Source: Physcomitrium patens
Taxonomy: Eukaryota > Streptophyta > Bryopsida > Funariales > Funariaceae
DNA: 64,000 nucleotides
Reading direction: 5' to 3'
NCBI RefSeq assembly: GCF_000002425.4
Contig: NC_037259.1
Coordinates: forward strand, 5,895,208 to 5,959,207
Shown: positions 53,245 through 64,000 of the stretch, piece by piece
How positions within the stretch are numbered: the stretch's first letter is position 1
How the letters are laid out: each line of letters begins with the position of its first letter
Program-made: the position numbers and the translations under genes
The notes under the pieces: model-generated
Seen by the model: the letters and a program-made list of their open reading frames with translations, nothing else
Told to the model about the DNA's origin: nothing
The model's database searches: none

Positions 53245-55947
53245 TTTGGCCATCAGTTTGAAGGTGGAAGGCAAAGAAAAGGTTGATATCAACTTTAAGA
53301 GTCTTGAAAAGTGCCTTCTAAAATCTTAATACAAATTGTGGCCCATGATCTAACACAATGTCATCTGGCATCCAATGGTAATAATAGAAATTATTAATGA
53401 AGAGTCTTGTCGTCTCTTCACCAGTAATTGACTTCTTGTAAGCTATAAAATGAGTCATCTTAGTCAATAGATCAACAACTTCAAAGATAGTATCAAATGA
53501 GTTTGTCGGTGGGAGATTTATAATAAAATCTATAAAGATAGATGACTATGGTTGTCTTAAAATAGGAAGGGATTGAAGTAGTCCATATGGTCGATGTCAA
53601 GGATTCTTTGACGTTGAATAAGTATCACATGATAGTACAAATTTCTTAACATCCTTCCACATTTTAGGCCACCAAAAGTCTCTAGACAAAAGTTTGAAGG
53701 TCTTGTTGAATTTCAAATACCTTGTTACAAGAAAATTATGGCATGTTTGAAGAACATGCAGACAAGATGGCCTTTAAGGAATGAAAAAATATTCTTCAAA
53801 GAATAAGATGTTGTTTTCAATCTTGAATTTAGAAGACTCTTTAGAAAAGTTATTGATAAGATGCTTGATATTATGAATAAGAGGATCCATAGTTGAGGCT
53901 TTACAAACTTGATCAAGAAATGATAGATCCACAAGCATTGATATATTAGTTGTTCAAAGATGAAATTACTCAGATTTTACCAAGGTTGCCTATTATTGAT
54001 CATATGCTACCTCGCCTTCTTTTGATTCAAGGTAAGAATATCTTCATAATGCATCTAATAATCGTTATTGGCTCCTAAGTTAATACATGATACAAAAGTC
54101 AAATCGTGATAAAGATATATTCCAACATACTTGGTAACAATTAAAGACTTGAGTTGACATGAAATATTTAAGATTCTTATGATCTGTATATATAGTCACT
54201 TGATGAGAGGCACCTTTAAGAAAGTGGTGCTATTCTTGGAAAGAATCTATAATAGTAAATAACTCTTTATTATAAATTTTGTAGTTTATTTCGATTATTG
54301 AAAATTTTCTAGAATAGAATGCAATTAGATGAATTTTGTCATCTTCTCTATATTACGACAAAATTGCTTCTAATGCAAAGTCTGAGGTATTGGTCTCCAT
54401 AAAATAGGGCTTGTTGAAATCTGGATGTATCAAAATTGGAGCTGTTATAAAATTATCTTTTAAGCTTTGAAAAGCTTTCTTTGCTTCAGGATCCAATCCA
54501 ACTTATCCTTGCATGTTATCCACATGAGTGGAGCAACAATCTTGGAGTAATTCTTAATAAAATCTTGGTAGAAGTTTACAAATTCAAGAAAGCATTAAAC
54601 ATCTCATACAATTTTTGGCTTTGCCCAATCAATGATTGCTTATACCTTCTTTGGATCCATAAAAAAAGCCTTTATTAGAAATTATATATCCAATAAATTT
54701 GACTTGAAATACATGAAATACACACTTTTTTAGTTTTGCATATAGTCCAACACTTCATAGCTTTTCCAACACAAGACACTTATGTTTTTTGTCGTCTTCC
54801 AAATTCTTGGAATATGGCTACTATATTTATAAGTCCAAAAGGCCTGATATTATATTCAAAATGCCTATACCTAGTGTAAAATGATATCTTCCATTCATCT
54901 CCTTCCTTAATGCGTACCAAGTTTTATGTGCCTTGTAGATCAATCTTTGTAAAGATCTTTACTTGACTAAGTTGATCAAGAAGTCCAAATATCAATGACA
55001 ATGGATATCGATTCTTTATCATGATTTTATTAAGATCACAATAATCAACACACATTCGTAAGGATCTATCTTTCTTCTTCACAAATAATATTGGAGTACC
55101 AAATTATGATTTGGAATGTTGAATAAAATTCTTAGCCAAATTTTTCTCAATGTATTCTTTTAAAGTCATAAATTCATTTTGGAATAAATTGTAGGTAGAT
55201 CCAAACAATAGTTGAGCACTTTCTTGAAGGTCAGTCACACAATCGTAAGGGTGATGCTTCAACTGGATATCTACATTTTTCTTTTCAAATATATGTATAA
55301 AATCCTTATACGCCTCTGAAATTATTGTTGTAGCAACTAGAGGTTTTGATTACGGATTTGCATAGACAGCAAATGTAGTACCTTTTTTAGCCACCCTCAC
55401 AAATGCTATAGATCCGATAAATAAATATTTTTTAAATTTTGGCTTGTAAAGTATAAGAATCTTTTTCATAAATCTAAGGGTTCGATGATCTACTAGAAAA
55501 AATTCTAACTTTTGTAATATCCAATCTATTCATGGATTGTCCTAAAATGACTAAATTTCATGATTATCTAATAGCATTGAATACTACTTGGTTGCTATGA
55601 TTGTCAAAGGTTATTTCTAATAGAATTATTTTATGAATGATGTCTCTAGAGGATAAAAGTCGACCATCTATTACTTCTATATGTACGACTTTGGATTTTT
55701 TGATTGTATAGATTTTGTGTCATCTAAAAAATTCTGTCAATAAAACATGCAGAGGCTCCCAAATCAAGTAATGAATGACAATCTAGTTTTGTAAATCTTA
55801 ATCGTACAAGTACAATAAAACAACAAGAAGGGCTTATAGAGAGTGCAAGATCTTTTTTGATTTGTGATAGAAAAGAATCCAGCCGTACAATCCCTACTGT
55901 GGTTGGACATCCTCATTTTCTTACAACACTTTTCATGATATCGCCAC
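53245..55947 (-). pseudogene. Protease, RT, RNase H and integrase (first part) of H
   Basis: Read right to left: protease near 55600-55900 (EVIDGRLL-like, degraded active site), RT from about 55290 (QLKHHPYDCVTDLQE-like; [18 protein letters not shown] near 55060), RNase H near 54400-54200, and integrase (DLPPTNSFDTIFEVVDLLTK near 53500). A deletion near 54820 removes the YLDD region: the text jumps from LEKL..to GYFEYN-type RT. Inactive. Confidence 0.78.
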
Positions 55948-57425
55948 TGTTATAATACATAAAGTCTTGCTTGAGATTCCTCCACACACCTGGTTCTGGA
56001 AGATAGAATAAAAATTGCAATGACAAAATCCTAACTCTAATAGAATACTAACTAAATTCTAATTAGACCATAATAATGCTAAGTAAGCTTTAATCAAATT
56101 CAAAGAAACCTCAAAGAAATCACAAAGAAATAATAAGAAATCTTAAAGAAATATTAGAGTGATCAAAAATATATCTCAAATACATCTCAATTCAATCTTA
56201 ATTTAATCCTAATTAAAATCCTATTGGACTTCATTCAAACTTTAGGCCAAAAATTAACTAAATTTTAAATTCTAAACAAATCCTAATCAAATCTTAAATC
56301 CTAAATCAAATCCTAACCAAAATCTAAACTCTAAATCAATTCCTAACCCTAAATCAAACTCTAATCAAATCCTAAATCAAATCTTAACCAAATCTTAAAT
56401 CCTAAACCAAATCCTAACCAAATCCTAAATCAAATCCTAACCAAATTCTAAATCCTAAATCAAATCCTAATCAAATCCTAAATCCTAAACTAAACCCTAG
56501 TAATTCCTATAATAGATAATAATCTCAAAAACATGCTCGGATATTGATCGGCCTCCTTCTCTGACCTTGATGCTAATCTCCCAAAGCCAATATCTCTTCT
56601 TTTTATTGTTTGATTGATCTCAAAATTTTCATATACATAAAAAAATAAGTCTACTATTACCATTTATAAATTTTACTCCAATCTAATTGGTAGATTGTAA
56701 CAAATCTTTAAAATCCTCATTAGACCTAAAATTCTACTTTCTAAGACCTTGATCCACTTAAACCTCAATAATCCTTAATTCAACTATTAAATCAAGCTAA
56801 AATTCACAACATATATTAAACACAATTATAACCATTAATCCACAATTTTACCTATAGATCTAGTATAAAATTTTCAAAATCGCCCAAAACATCAACTCTA
56901 TTTTATTTCACAAAAATCCAAGTTATTTACAACAAACTTGATTTTTTAAAGCCCTTACAAAGTTATTAAAAATCCAAATTATACAAAACCATAGCTTATA
57001 GAAATCTTATGTAGTCTGCTATCAAATCCCATTCTCCAATCTACAAAAGAACTATAAAATTGCCGTAGGTACTTGGTTTTGTGCCTCGGGGTCTGATTTT
57101 GACCCAGGTTAATAACCGGTCTTCTTTGAATATCAAATTTTGTCTTTTTGAGTTAATTTTTGTTAAAAATCAATTCCTAACTTCTTCTTATAAATGTTTA
57201 TATTCTTTATTTTTCTAATCTATTTTATTTTTTCTTATTTATGGTCCAACAAAGTAAGTAGAAGGCCATTTTGAAAAAAGTAATATTGGTACTTTTTAGT
57301 TTTACTATCCTTATGACTATTAACTATATTTATAAGATAATTTGCTTTAATATCTTGAACTAAGATCTCCTATATTATAATAATTTCTACACTCTTTCAC
57401 TTATTAGTTGTATTATATCATGACA
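55948..57425 (+). repeat. Repeat X3 (about 1.48 kb) inserted in H gag
   Basis: It starts TGTTATAATACATAAAGTC and ends TATTATATCATGACA, so TG..CA termini are seen here. It is collinear with X2, with an AAATCC-type array at about 56225-56500. It interrupts H just after the zinc knuckle. Confidence 0.75.
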
Positions 57426-58433
57426 TCGCATTCCTCATTTGATATGTACATTGGTGTTTCTTTGAACAATTATTAACCTTATGGCCAGGTTTTCTACAAT
57501 ATAAGCATAAGCTAAGTTCCCTTCGATTTTTTTTTTCTTGCTCAAAAAGAGGTTTGAAGCAAACTCCATTAACTTACATGTCTTCTACTTCTAACTACTT
57601 ATTAGAATTAGATGGTGAAGAAGTTGTAAAATAATTGATATATACATGTGGCGTAATTGAAGAATTTTATCTTGTCATTATTGAAATAAATGGTTATCAT
57701 ACTTTACAGCTTAACTAATGGCTTCATTGAGTATTATAAGATCTAGAATAGATAATAATAAGTCCTTAACATTGTTTTTTAATTTCCAATGAAATTGGCT
57801 CATCAATGCATCTTCTCTCCAATTTATATCACATACTAATTATCAAAAATCTGAAACATACGTTGATGCAAAGCAGATTCTTTGTTGAAGGCTTCAAATT
57901 TTTATTATTAAAGAACAAATCTTATGATGTTTTTTAAATGTTTTTGCAAATGTTGCCAAAAATACTTCAAAATTATGCAATATAGGAGAATTATTTTCAA
58001 ATAATGGGGCACATCAAGATAAAGCTTGACCTAAGAGCAAGGTTCCAATCAAACCAATACAAGAGGCTTCAATGGAATATCATTGAGGTTGAAGCAAGGT
58101 GATTAATCTTACTTGATTTACAAAGCCACAAAATTTTAAGGAGGTTCTATTAAACTTTTTTGAAAGACTGATTCTTGATTCTTTTGTTGTTATTGTTATC
58201 AGATCATTGCCTTAAGTGGATGCACCTCCTATGTTTGAATTAGACATAGTCATTTGAAAATTTGGAACCTCTGTTGCAATTTGATGTGGTGGTTGAAGCA
58301 CTCTGACTCCTTGACCATTATGTATGGTCCTATATAATTCTTCATTCTGCTTCAACAAAGTCTTTGTTCTAATCCTCAATGCTTCAAGAGCATTAATAAT
58401 AGAGTCTAACTTGATCTCTTTTGAATCTGTCAT
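57426..58433 (-). pseudogene. gag of H
   Basis: The start ATG is at 58433 (MTDSKEIKLDSIINALEAL), alike to C. Degraded capsid-like text follows, then a full CCHC knuckle (CLYCRKPGHKVNNC) near 57490. The codon that is a TGA in B and C (after KF) reads TGT here. Many stops and shifts. Confidence 0.8.
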
Positions 58434-58697
58434 ATTGACTTTTCCACCTTCTACTATAGAAAATCAAAAAAAATACATGCCTTCAAAAGAAAGAAAGAAA
58501 ACCTTCTCTATGATATAAATAAAAAAAAAAAAAAAAAAAAAAAAACCAAAATAATATTAAAAAAAGAACAATATTAGTCTAGATGGGAGTAATCCGCAAC
58601 CTCTAGAATGTTATAGTACTTCTAAGAAGAGAAGTAATCCACTCTCTATCAAGAAAGACTAAGCTCTTAATATTATTTTATGGCAGTCTTGACAAAT
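58434..58697 (-). other. Leader of H, with degraded self-PBS
   Basis: It holds a poly(A) run (plus strand 58520-58543), one copy of the GGATTAC leader motif (58590-58645) and, 2 nt from the LTR, TTGTCAAGACT (58685-58695). The last matches the complement of its LTR 11-mer at 9 of 11 positions. The tRNA-like site reads AATATTAAGAGC. Confidence 0.55.
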
Positions 58698-59004
58698 TAT
58701 TAGAGACCATATATAAGATAAGGATTCAAGACCAAGGAATGGAATTAATTTGATGTTAAAATAATAACTAGATACAAGGCAAGAAGGTCCTACTTAGACC
58801 ATTAGAAGTGAATTCTCGAGACTAAAGATCTCTTTAATGAAATTGGCTCATTAATGCATCAAGCATCCTAGAATCCTATATATGCGAGATCCTAGGAAGC
58901 TTCTTGAAAAGTTTTTGTGAGGCTTGAAAATAAAGCAAGCCTAAGATACTTCTTCAACAACTTCTTAAATCATCTAAAGCCTCTTAGAACCTTCTAGGAC
59001 CTCC
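58698..59004 (-). repeat. 5' LTR of H, cut by G
   Basis: It matches the H 3' LTR from its 3' end (TTAGAGACC side) over about 300 bp; the U3 end lies beyond G, outside the window. Confidence 0.8.
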
Positions 59005-59509
59005 TGTCAAGGACAAGAACTCGATGAAAAAATAATTCAAACAAATAAGCCTTCGCTCAAAGAAAGGTAACAAAATATAAATAAACAAGTATATATATTG
59101 AAAGAGAAACTGGAATGGCTATTGCCAAAAGATAAGAAAACTAAAGACCTTTGAAACTAGATTGGAAGCAAGAAAGGAGTTGACAAGAGTGAAGAAGGCT
59201 TCAATCTTGTCTCTATATATACTATCTAACTAAGGGCTATGTGGCGATATTCTATAAGACCTCCAATATGTGTTGCCTTTGTAGGACACAAGACTTGACT
59301 TACAAGGCAAGTTTTTCTACGTGTGGACCACATAGTTAGCTTGATCTTCAAGCTAACAACATGTGTGGCACATGGCCAACTTGTTGACCACGTTTCTAAT
59401 CCAAAAAGTCAATTAAAGACACCTATGAAGTCAAAGCAGCGTTTAGAATTAACTTACTTTTACCTACTTGTATTTGTAATTACTAACTTACATGAGTATG
59501 GTCGTGACA
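59005..59509 (-). repeat. 3' LTR of G (505 bp)
   Basis: It is of the B/E type but about 50 bp shorter: the AGGAAGTTTCTAGGAAGCTTC stretch of E is missing. The PPT is the reverse of TTATCCCCCCTTCTA at 59510. Confidence 0.9.
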
Positions 59510-59550
59510 TTATCCCCCCTTCTAAGGACGAATTCCACGAGGAGCAGTCG

Positions 59551-59973
59551 TCATATGTTGAGGAAGTCTATGATGCAACAAATTATATTTGCCACATACT
59601 TTGATCTTTGTTCTCTTCGAAGATAATTGATAGGGCCTCTCAACCATCGGTAGTGTCCCATATCAGGGCGCGAAGACCACCTAGTTATTTGATCATTGTT
59701 GAGGCCTTCGTAACTTCCTTCGAATAGAATATTTGGAACACCATCAGGAGTTGTTCCTACCTCTAGCAAAATCACCAAACATCGGGAGTCCCTTCCCAAA
59801 TCGTAATATCAAATGCGTTGTATCTTGCCATCTATTCGAGGAAGAATATGTCGTTCTTGAAGATCTTCATCTCGATTGCGTCACCTTGAAGGTTGTGATA
59901 ATCGTAATGTCTCGTCCAGCACGTCAATAAATGAAGGCTCTTGAGTCGAATCCATTGGTTGTTAATTCTTCAT
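59551..59973 (-). pseudogene. Accessory 3' ORF of G
   Basis: It starts at the ATG at 59973 (MKN, stop), with a second ATG at 59955 (MDSTQEPSFIDVLDETLRLS). The TGA after PSR is shared with E and B. From 59799 it is open: LVILLEVGTTPDGVPNILF, MGHYRWLRGPINYL, to 59551. Function unknown. Confidence 0.72.
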
Positions 59974-60067
59974 CTCCTGAGCGTTACTACTACAAAGAAG
60001 CTACGAACAAGAATTGAAAGTAGAATGTTATCTTGCCTAGATGTTGTTTCTTTTATAAAGAAGATTT

Positions 60068-61330
60068 TCATCTTGATTTTGATGGATGTCATCGATGAAA
60101 AGTCTCCACCGCCTTTGCTGCATTTGTAAGATTCTTTATTGGCTCTCATGTGCATTCACTAATACCATATCCGTGCCAATAGACAAGATATTCTAAGCTA
60201 TTTTGGCACCGCCTTGAATCTAAGACTTCTACTTCAAACTCTTCATTACTATCTACTTCTATAAGAGGAGGTGGAGCTTGTCGTCTTTTTAGTATGTCCA
60301 CTATCTTGTATGGTTCGAGAAGAGACACGTAGAATACTGGATGGATTTTCATTGATTCCAGTAGATGTAAACAATATGTAACTGGATTCATTTGTATAAA
60401 AATAGAAAATGGTCCCAACCTTCGATAGACCAACTTGTCACAAGGACGAGTGGTCTTGATATTGCAACGAAATAGCCATATCTTATTACCGAAGAGGAAT
60501 GGTGGTTGTTCCTTTTGATAGACATCTGCATTGACCTTTTGTTGTTCTTGAGCCTCTTTTAACTGCGCCTTCATCGTTGCATGTAGCTCTGATAAATGAA
60601 TTGCCAAATCTTTTGCAACAAGATTATCAACTTTTGAAAAGTCAAAAGTATCAAGTCATGGATGATAACCATAATTAGCAAAGAAAGGTGTTTGTTTTGT
60701 AGAAGAATGTACCGTATTATTGTAAGCAAACTCTGCCAATGGCAAAAGAGTTGTCCAATCATCTTGTTGGTAATTAATGGTACATCTTAAATATTGCTCC
60801 AAAACTTGATTAACACGTTCTGTTTGTCCATCAGTTTGAGGATGGAATGCCAAAGATAGTTTTATATCCACTTTAAGAATCTTGAAAAGAGTCCGCCAAA
60901 ATCTTGATACAAATTGAGTTCCCCTATCTGATATAATATCCTTGGATAATCCATGATAGCGATAGATATTGTCAAGAAAGACCATAGTTGTTCTAAAATG
61001 GATAATGGCTAAAGAAGTCCAAAAGGTCGATGACGAGGAGTTTTTGATCTTGAGCAATCATCACATGATTTTACAAAACCTTTGACTGCCTTCCATATTT
61101 GAAGCCACCAAAAATTCCTAGATATCAGCTCCAAAGTCTTATTATATCCAAAATGTCCTGCTGTTGGGAAGTCATGACGAGCTTGAAGAACACGTAAACG
61201 TGCTTCTCCTTCTGGAACATATAGGCATCCTTCGAAATAGAGTAGATTGTTCTTGAATTCAAATTTAGATGGAACATGAGATTTAGAAGAATTATTCTTG
61301 ATATCATCAACAAGAGGGTCTGAAGGCATA
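60068..61330 (-). pseudogene. Integrase and chromodomain of G
   Basis: The zinc-binding part (HDFPTAGHF, CDDC) lies near 61160-61060. A 142-bp deletion at about 60988, against B, joins EQLW to LDNIYRYHG and shifts the frame. It removes SMDFITDLP and with it the first catalytic Asp. SDRGTQF and [10 protein letters not shown] remain. The module and a degraded chromodomain (EEFEVEVLDSRR, LEYLVYWHGYG) follow to 60068. Confidence 0.87.
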
Positions 61331-61341
61331 CTTAACTGGAC

Positions 61342-62913
61342 TTACTTAAAAAAAATTAAATCAACAGTCAATGTTGATTTTATTACTCGAAGATGAAATT
61401 GCTCCGGCTTCAAGAGAACCGTTCTTTGTTGCTCAAAAGCTACATCTCCTTCTTTTGGTGCAAAATAAGAACGTCTAGACAAAGCATCGGACAAACCTTG
61501 TTGTTTTCTTGGCCGATAAGTGATGATGAACTCCAATCTTGATAAAGACATGCTCCAACAAGCTTGACAACAATTTAATACGCGTGCTGACATAAAATAT
61601 TCGAGGTTCTTGTGATCAATATACATGGTGACTGGACTAGAAGCGCCTTCTAGATAATGATGCCATTCTTGAAAAGAATCCACAATTGCAAGAAGTTCTT
61701 TGTCGTGGATCTCATAATTGATTTCTACTGCTGAGAATTTTTTTGAATGAAAGGCTACTAGATGAAGTTTGTCATCTGTTCCTATTTGTAATAAAACTGC
61801 ATCCAGAGCAAAGTCTGATGCATCTGTTTCCATAAAGAATGCTTTGGAAAAATCAACACGATACAAGATTGGTGTAGAAACAAACGTTGTCTTCAAAGAT
61901 TCAAAAGCAACTTCTGCTTCTTGATTCCATTGGAGTTTGTCTTTACAAGTCAAATGTGTAAGCGGAGCTGCAACTCGAGAGAAGTCTTTGATGAAGATTC
62001 AATAGTAGTTGGCAAATCCCAAAAAACATTGGACATCTCTTACCATTTTTGGGATCTTCCAATCTATAATAGTTTGAACTTTCTTAGGATCCATCATAAG
62101 TCCATCATTTGAAATGTTATAATCTAAGAAATCAACTTGTGTAGTGTGGAATATACACTTTTTTATCTTGGCATAGAGTCCTGCATCTCTTAATTTTTGT
62201 AACACACAACAAACATGAAGTTCATGTTCTTCTGAATTCTTAGAATAGATTAAGATGTCATCTAGATAATAGACCACAAAATCGTCCAAAAATTCTCGAA
62301 AAACATCATTCATTAGATATTGAAAAGCTGCTGGTGCATTTGTAAGTCTAAAAGGCATGACGTTATATTCAAAATGTCCATACCTAGTTTGAAACGCAGT
62401 CTTCTATTCATCTCCTTCTTTGATGCGTACTAGATTGTATGCTCCTCGAAGATCTATTTTTGTATAGATCTTAGCTTGATTCAGCTGATCAAGAAGTCCA
62501 GATATTAAAGGTAGTGAATACATGTTCTTGATGGTAATCTTGTTGAGTCCTCGATAATCAACACACATCCGCAATGATCCATCTTTTTTCTTCACAAATA
62601 GAATTGGAGCTCCTATCGGAGATTTAGAATGGCGTATGAAATTCTTAGCTAGATTTTCTTCAATATACTTCTTGAGTTTAGTCAACTCATTTTATGATAA
62701 ACTGTGGATTGGTCCGAATGGCGGTAGTATTCCTTCTTGAAGGTCAATTGAGCAATCATAGGCACGATGTTTCGGGAGTGTATCTCCATTCTTTTTTTTG
62801 AATACATCTTGAAATTCTTGATATTGGCTTGGAATGTCACTTGAAGTCTTTTCACCAGTAGAAACGAGTGTGGCATAAATAATATATGGTGATTCTTTCA
62901 TAGCAGCATACAA
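61342..62913 (-). pseudogene. RT and RNase H of G
   Basis: RT from [18 protein letters not shown], with a TAA near 62692 (Gln), a TAG at about 62403 (Trp; shared with B), the catalytic [11 protein letters not shown] near 62270, and [16 protein letters not shown], the intact site into which C jumped in B. A stop in the NYYRIF region is followed by RNase H (METDASDFALDAVLLQ, NYEIHDKELLAIVDSFQEW, YIDHKNLEYF). Confidence 0.87.
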
Positions 62914-63415
62914 GAAGGCTTTTGCACCTATAAATACGGATTTAATTGAACTGGACTTATGACTCTCTACTTGATTTACTACACTGTTAGTTATACTTTT
63001 AGAAAAAGTGAGAGTTCAAGAAATCCAATCTATTTGACGGTTGTATTTTTCTAACCACGATAAACCTAAACTGACTGGATTAGAGGGAGATCTAATGATA
63101 TTAAATACTACAAAATTATTATGACCATTGATTATTACTTCTATAGGAAGGGTTTCGTGAGTAATATCTCTAGAAGACAATGGACAACCATCTATGACTT
63201 CTACATGAACAGGTTTAGTTTTCTTTACTAAAGATATGCTATGTCTTTTAGTAAATTCTTCATCTAAAAAATATGTTGAGGCTCTTAAATCTAATAAGGC
63301 AAAGACTTTGTAATATTTAGGTCCTAGAATAACATTTAATATAAAACAAGGAGAGGGCTTTAAGAAAAGAATAGGACCTTTACTAGATGTTGTGCAAGGT
63401 TCCAGCTGCACGGTC
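62914..63415 (-). pseudogene. Protease of G
   Basis: Mostly open (63016-63411): ALLDLRASTYFLDEEFTKRH, HVEVIDGCPLSSRDITHE, NIIRSPSNPVSLGLSWLEKY. The active-site DSG has become DLR, so it should be inactive. Confidence 0.82.
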
Positions 63416-64000
63416 CCTATTGTAGCTGGAGAAACTCATTTTTCGACATATTGTCTTCTTTCACAGCCATACTCCTCATTTTGTGATTATGTCGTTTCTT
63501 TGAACAATGTTGAGCAGTGTGCTTTGGTTCTCCACAATATAAACATAATCCTTCTTAACAACGACGAGTCTTTTTTTGCTCAATAAGAGGTTTGAAACGT
63601 ATTGCATCAATTTGCATATCCTCTACTTTCTAATGTATGTGTTGAAGAGGTGTTGGTGTTGCCATTGAATTATAGTAACGTTGACGTCGATTTTCAGGTC
63701 GAAATTCAAAAAGGCGATTGTCGCACTTCACAGCAAAGTCAATTACTTGACTCAATGTTTGAGGATCAGGTAAGTTGAGCATTAATTTTTTTTTACCTCA
63801 TATTATAATCCGTAGAGAAATTGGCTAATAAGTGCAGCATCATCCCACTTGATATCAATTGCAAGTTGTCAAAATTATGAAGCGTACAACGTTACTGATT
63901 GATTGTCTTGTCGTAAAATACGGATCTTATTGGTTGCAATGCGAATTGCATCATGTTTTCCATACATGGATCGAAACTCCGCCAAAAAAGCCTCTAGATT
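63416..64000 (-). pseudogene. gag of G, C-terminal part
   Basis: The knuckle is intact (CLYCGEPKHTAQHC near 63530). LNLPDPQTLSQVIDFAVKCDN is seen near 63770, and AFLAEFRSMYGKH at the window edge; at this Arg codon E has a TGA. Several stops are visible between. Confidence 0.82.

Larger units (their letters stand above)
49699..59004 (-). mobile_element. Decayed chromovirus H (minus), with X2 and X3 inserted
   Basis: On the minus strand: a truncated 5' LTR (58698-59004), leader, gag, X3, protease, RT, RNase H, integrase, X2, rest of integrase, chromodomain, accessory ORF and 3' LTR (49699-50118). Element G cuts the 5' LTR at 59005. Stops occur throughout. It belongs with F1 and F2. Confidence 0.87.
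59005..64000 (-). mobile_element. Chromovirus G (minus), 3' four fifths
   Basis: The 3' LTR (59005-59509), accessory ORF, chromodomain, integrase, RNase H, RT, protease and part of gag are present; the rest lies beyond 64000. It is close to B, with which it shares a TAG in RT. It is inserted in the 5' LTR of H; the left flank is CCTCC. Confidence 0.92.

Noticed and set aside
1..64000. tRNA, rRNA genes or a CRISPR array
   Set aside because: No cloverleaf, rRNA core text or regular spacer array was found; the regular arrays present are LTR U3 motifs and minisatellites.

Overview
The window is a eukaryotic, AT-rich heterochromatin-like block made almost wholly of LTR retrotransposons nested in one another. 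I found no host protein gene that I can defend, no tRNA or rRNA gene and no CRISPR. The chromodomain-bearing Ty3/gypsy elements (chromoviruses), tRNA-iMet-like primer sites, Ty1/copia remnants and a predominance of CGA-to-TGA and CAA-to-TAA stops point to a land plant with methylated DNA. The integrase style resembles the chromoviruses shared by fungi and seed-free plants, so a bryophyte, lycophyte or fern is my best guess. A fungal source is not excluded.

Layout. 1-2676: 3' part of chromovirus A (+), cut by the window edge. 2733-5029: old head-to-head LTR pieces related to element D. 5030-11366: decayed chromovirus F1 (+), interrupted by a 2.8-kb solo LTR (6368-9163). 11367-12557: repeat X1. 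12558-23454: decayed chromovirus F2 (+), interrupted by the complete chromovirus E (-, 16410-22778). 23455-27041: copia debris, including a gag/PBS/LTR remnant (-) and an RT fragment with a triplicated catalytic motif. 27042-30820: copia element J (+), truncated. 30821-49670: chromovirus B (+), split by complete chromovirus C (-, 33846-39991) and by young element D (+, 41966-48256). 49699-59004: decayed chromovirus H (-), carrying X2 and X3. 59005-64000: chromovirus G (-), inserted in the LTR of H and leaving the window.

The chromoviruses share one plan: LTR, a short leader, gag with a CCHC knuckle, protease, RT (YLDD), RNase H, integrase with a GPY/F-type module and chromodomain, then a separate small ORF of unknown function, a polypurine tract and the 3' LTR. 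Two features stand out. First, exactly 2 nt inside the 5' LTR lies an 11-nt sequence that is the perfect reverse complement of an 11-nt segment in the LTR about 30 nt downstream of the TATA box. This holds in two sequence-divergent families (B/E and C), whose 11-mers differ but co-vary, which is the signature of Tf1-type self-primed reverse transcription. A tRNA-iMet-like site follows a few nucleotides further on and is perfect in C. Second, the small ORF downstream of pol is recognisable in all seven chromovirus copies.

Other notable points: the U3 of the A/C and F families carries phased GAA/TTC arrays matching heat-shock elements; the youngest element, D (LTRs near 99.6% identical), has no RNase H or integrase and so must have moved in trans; several stop codons are shared between copies. 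Identities and mismatch counts were made by eye and are approximate.
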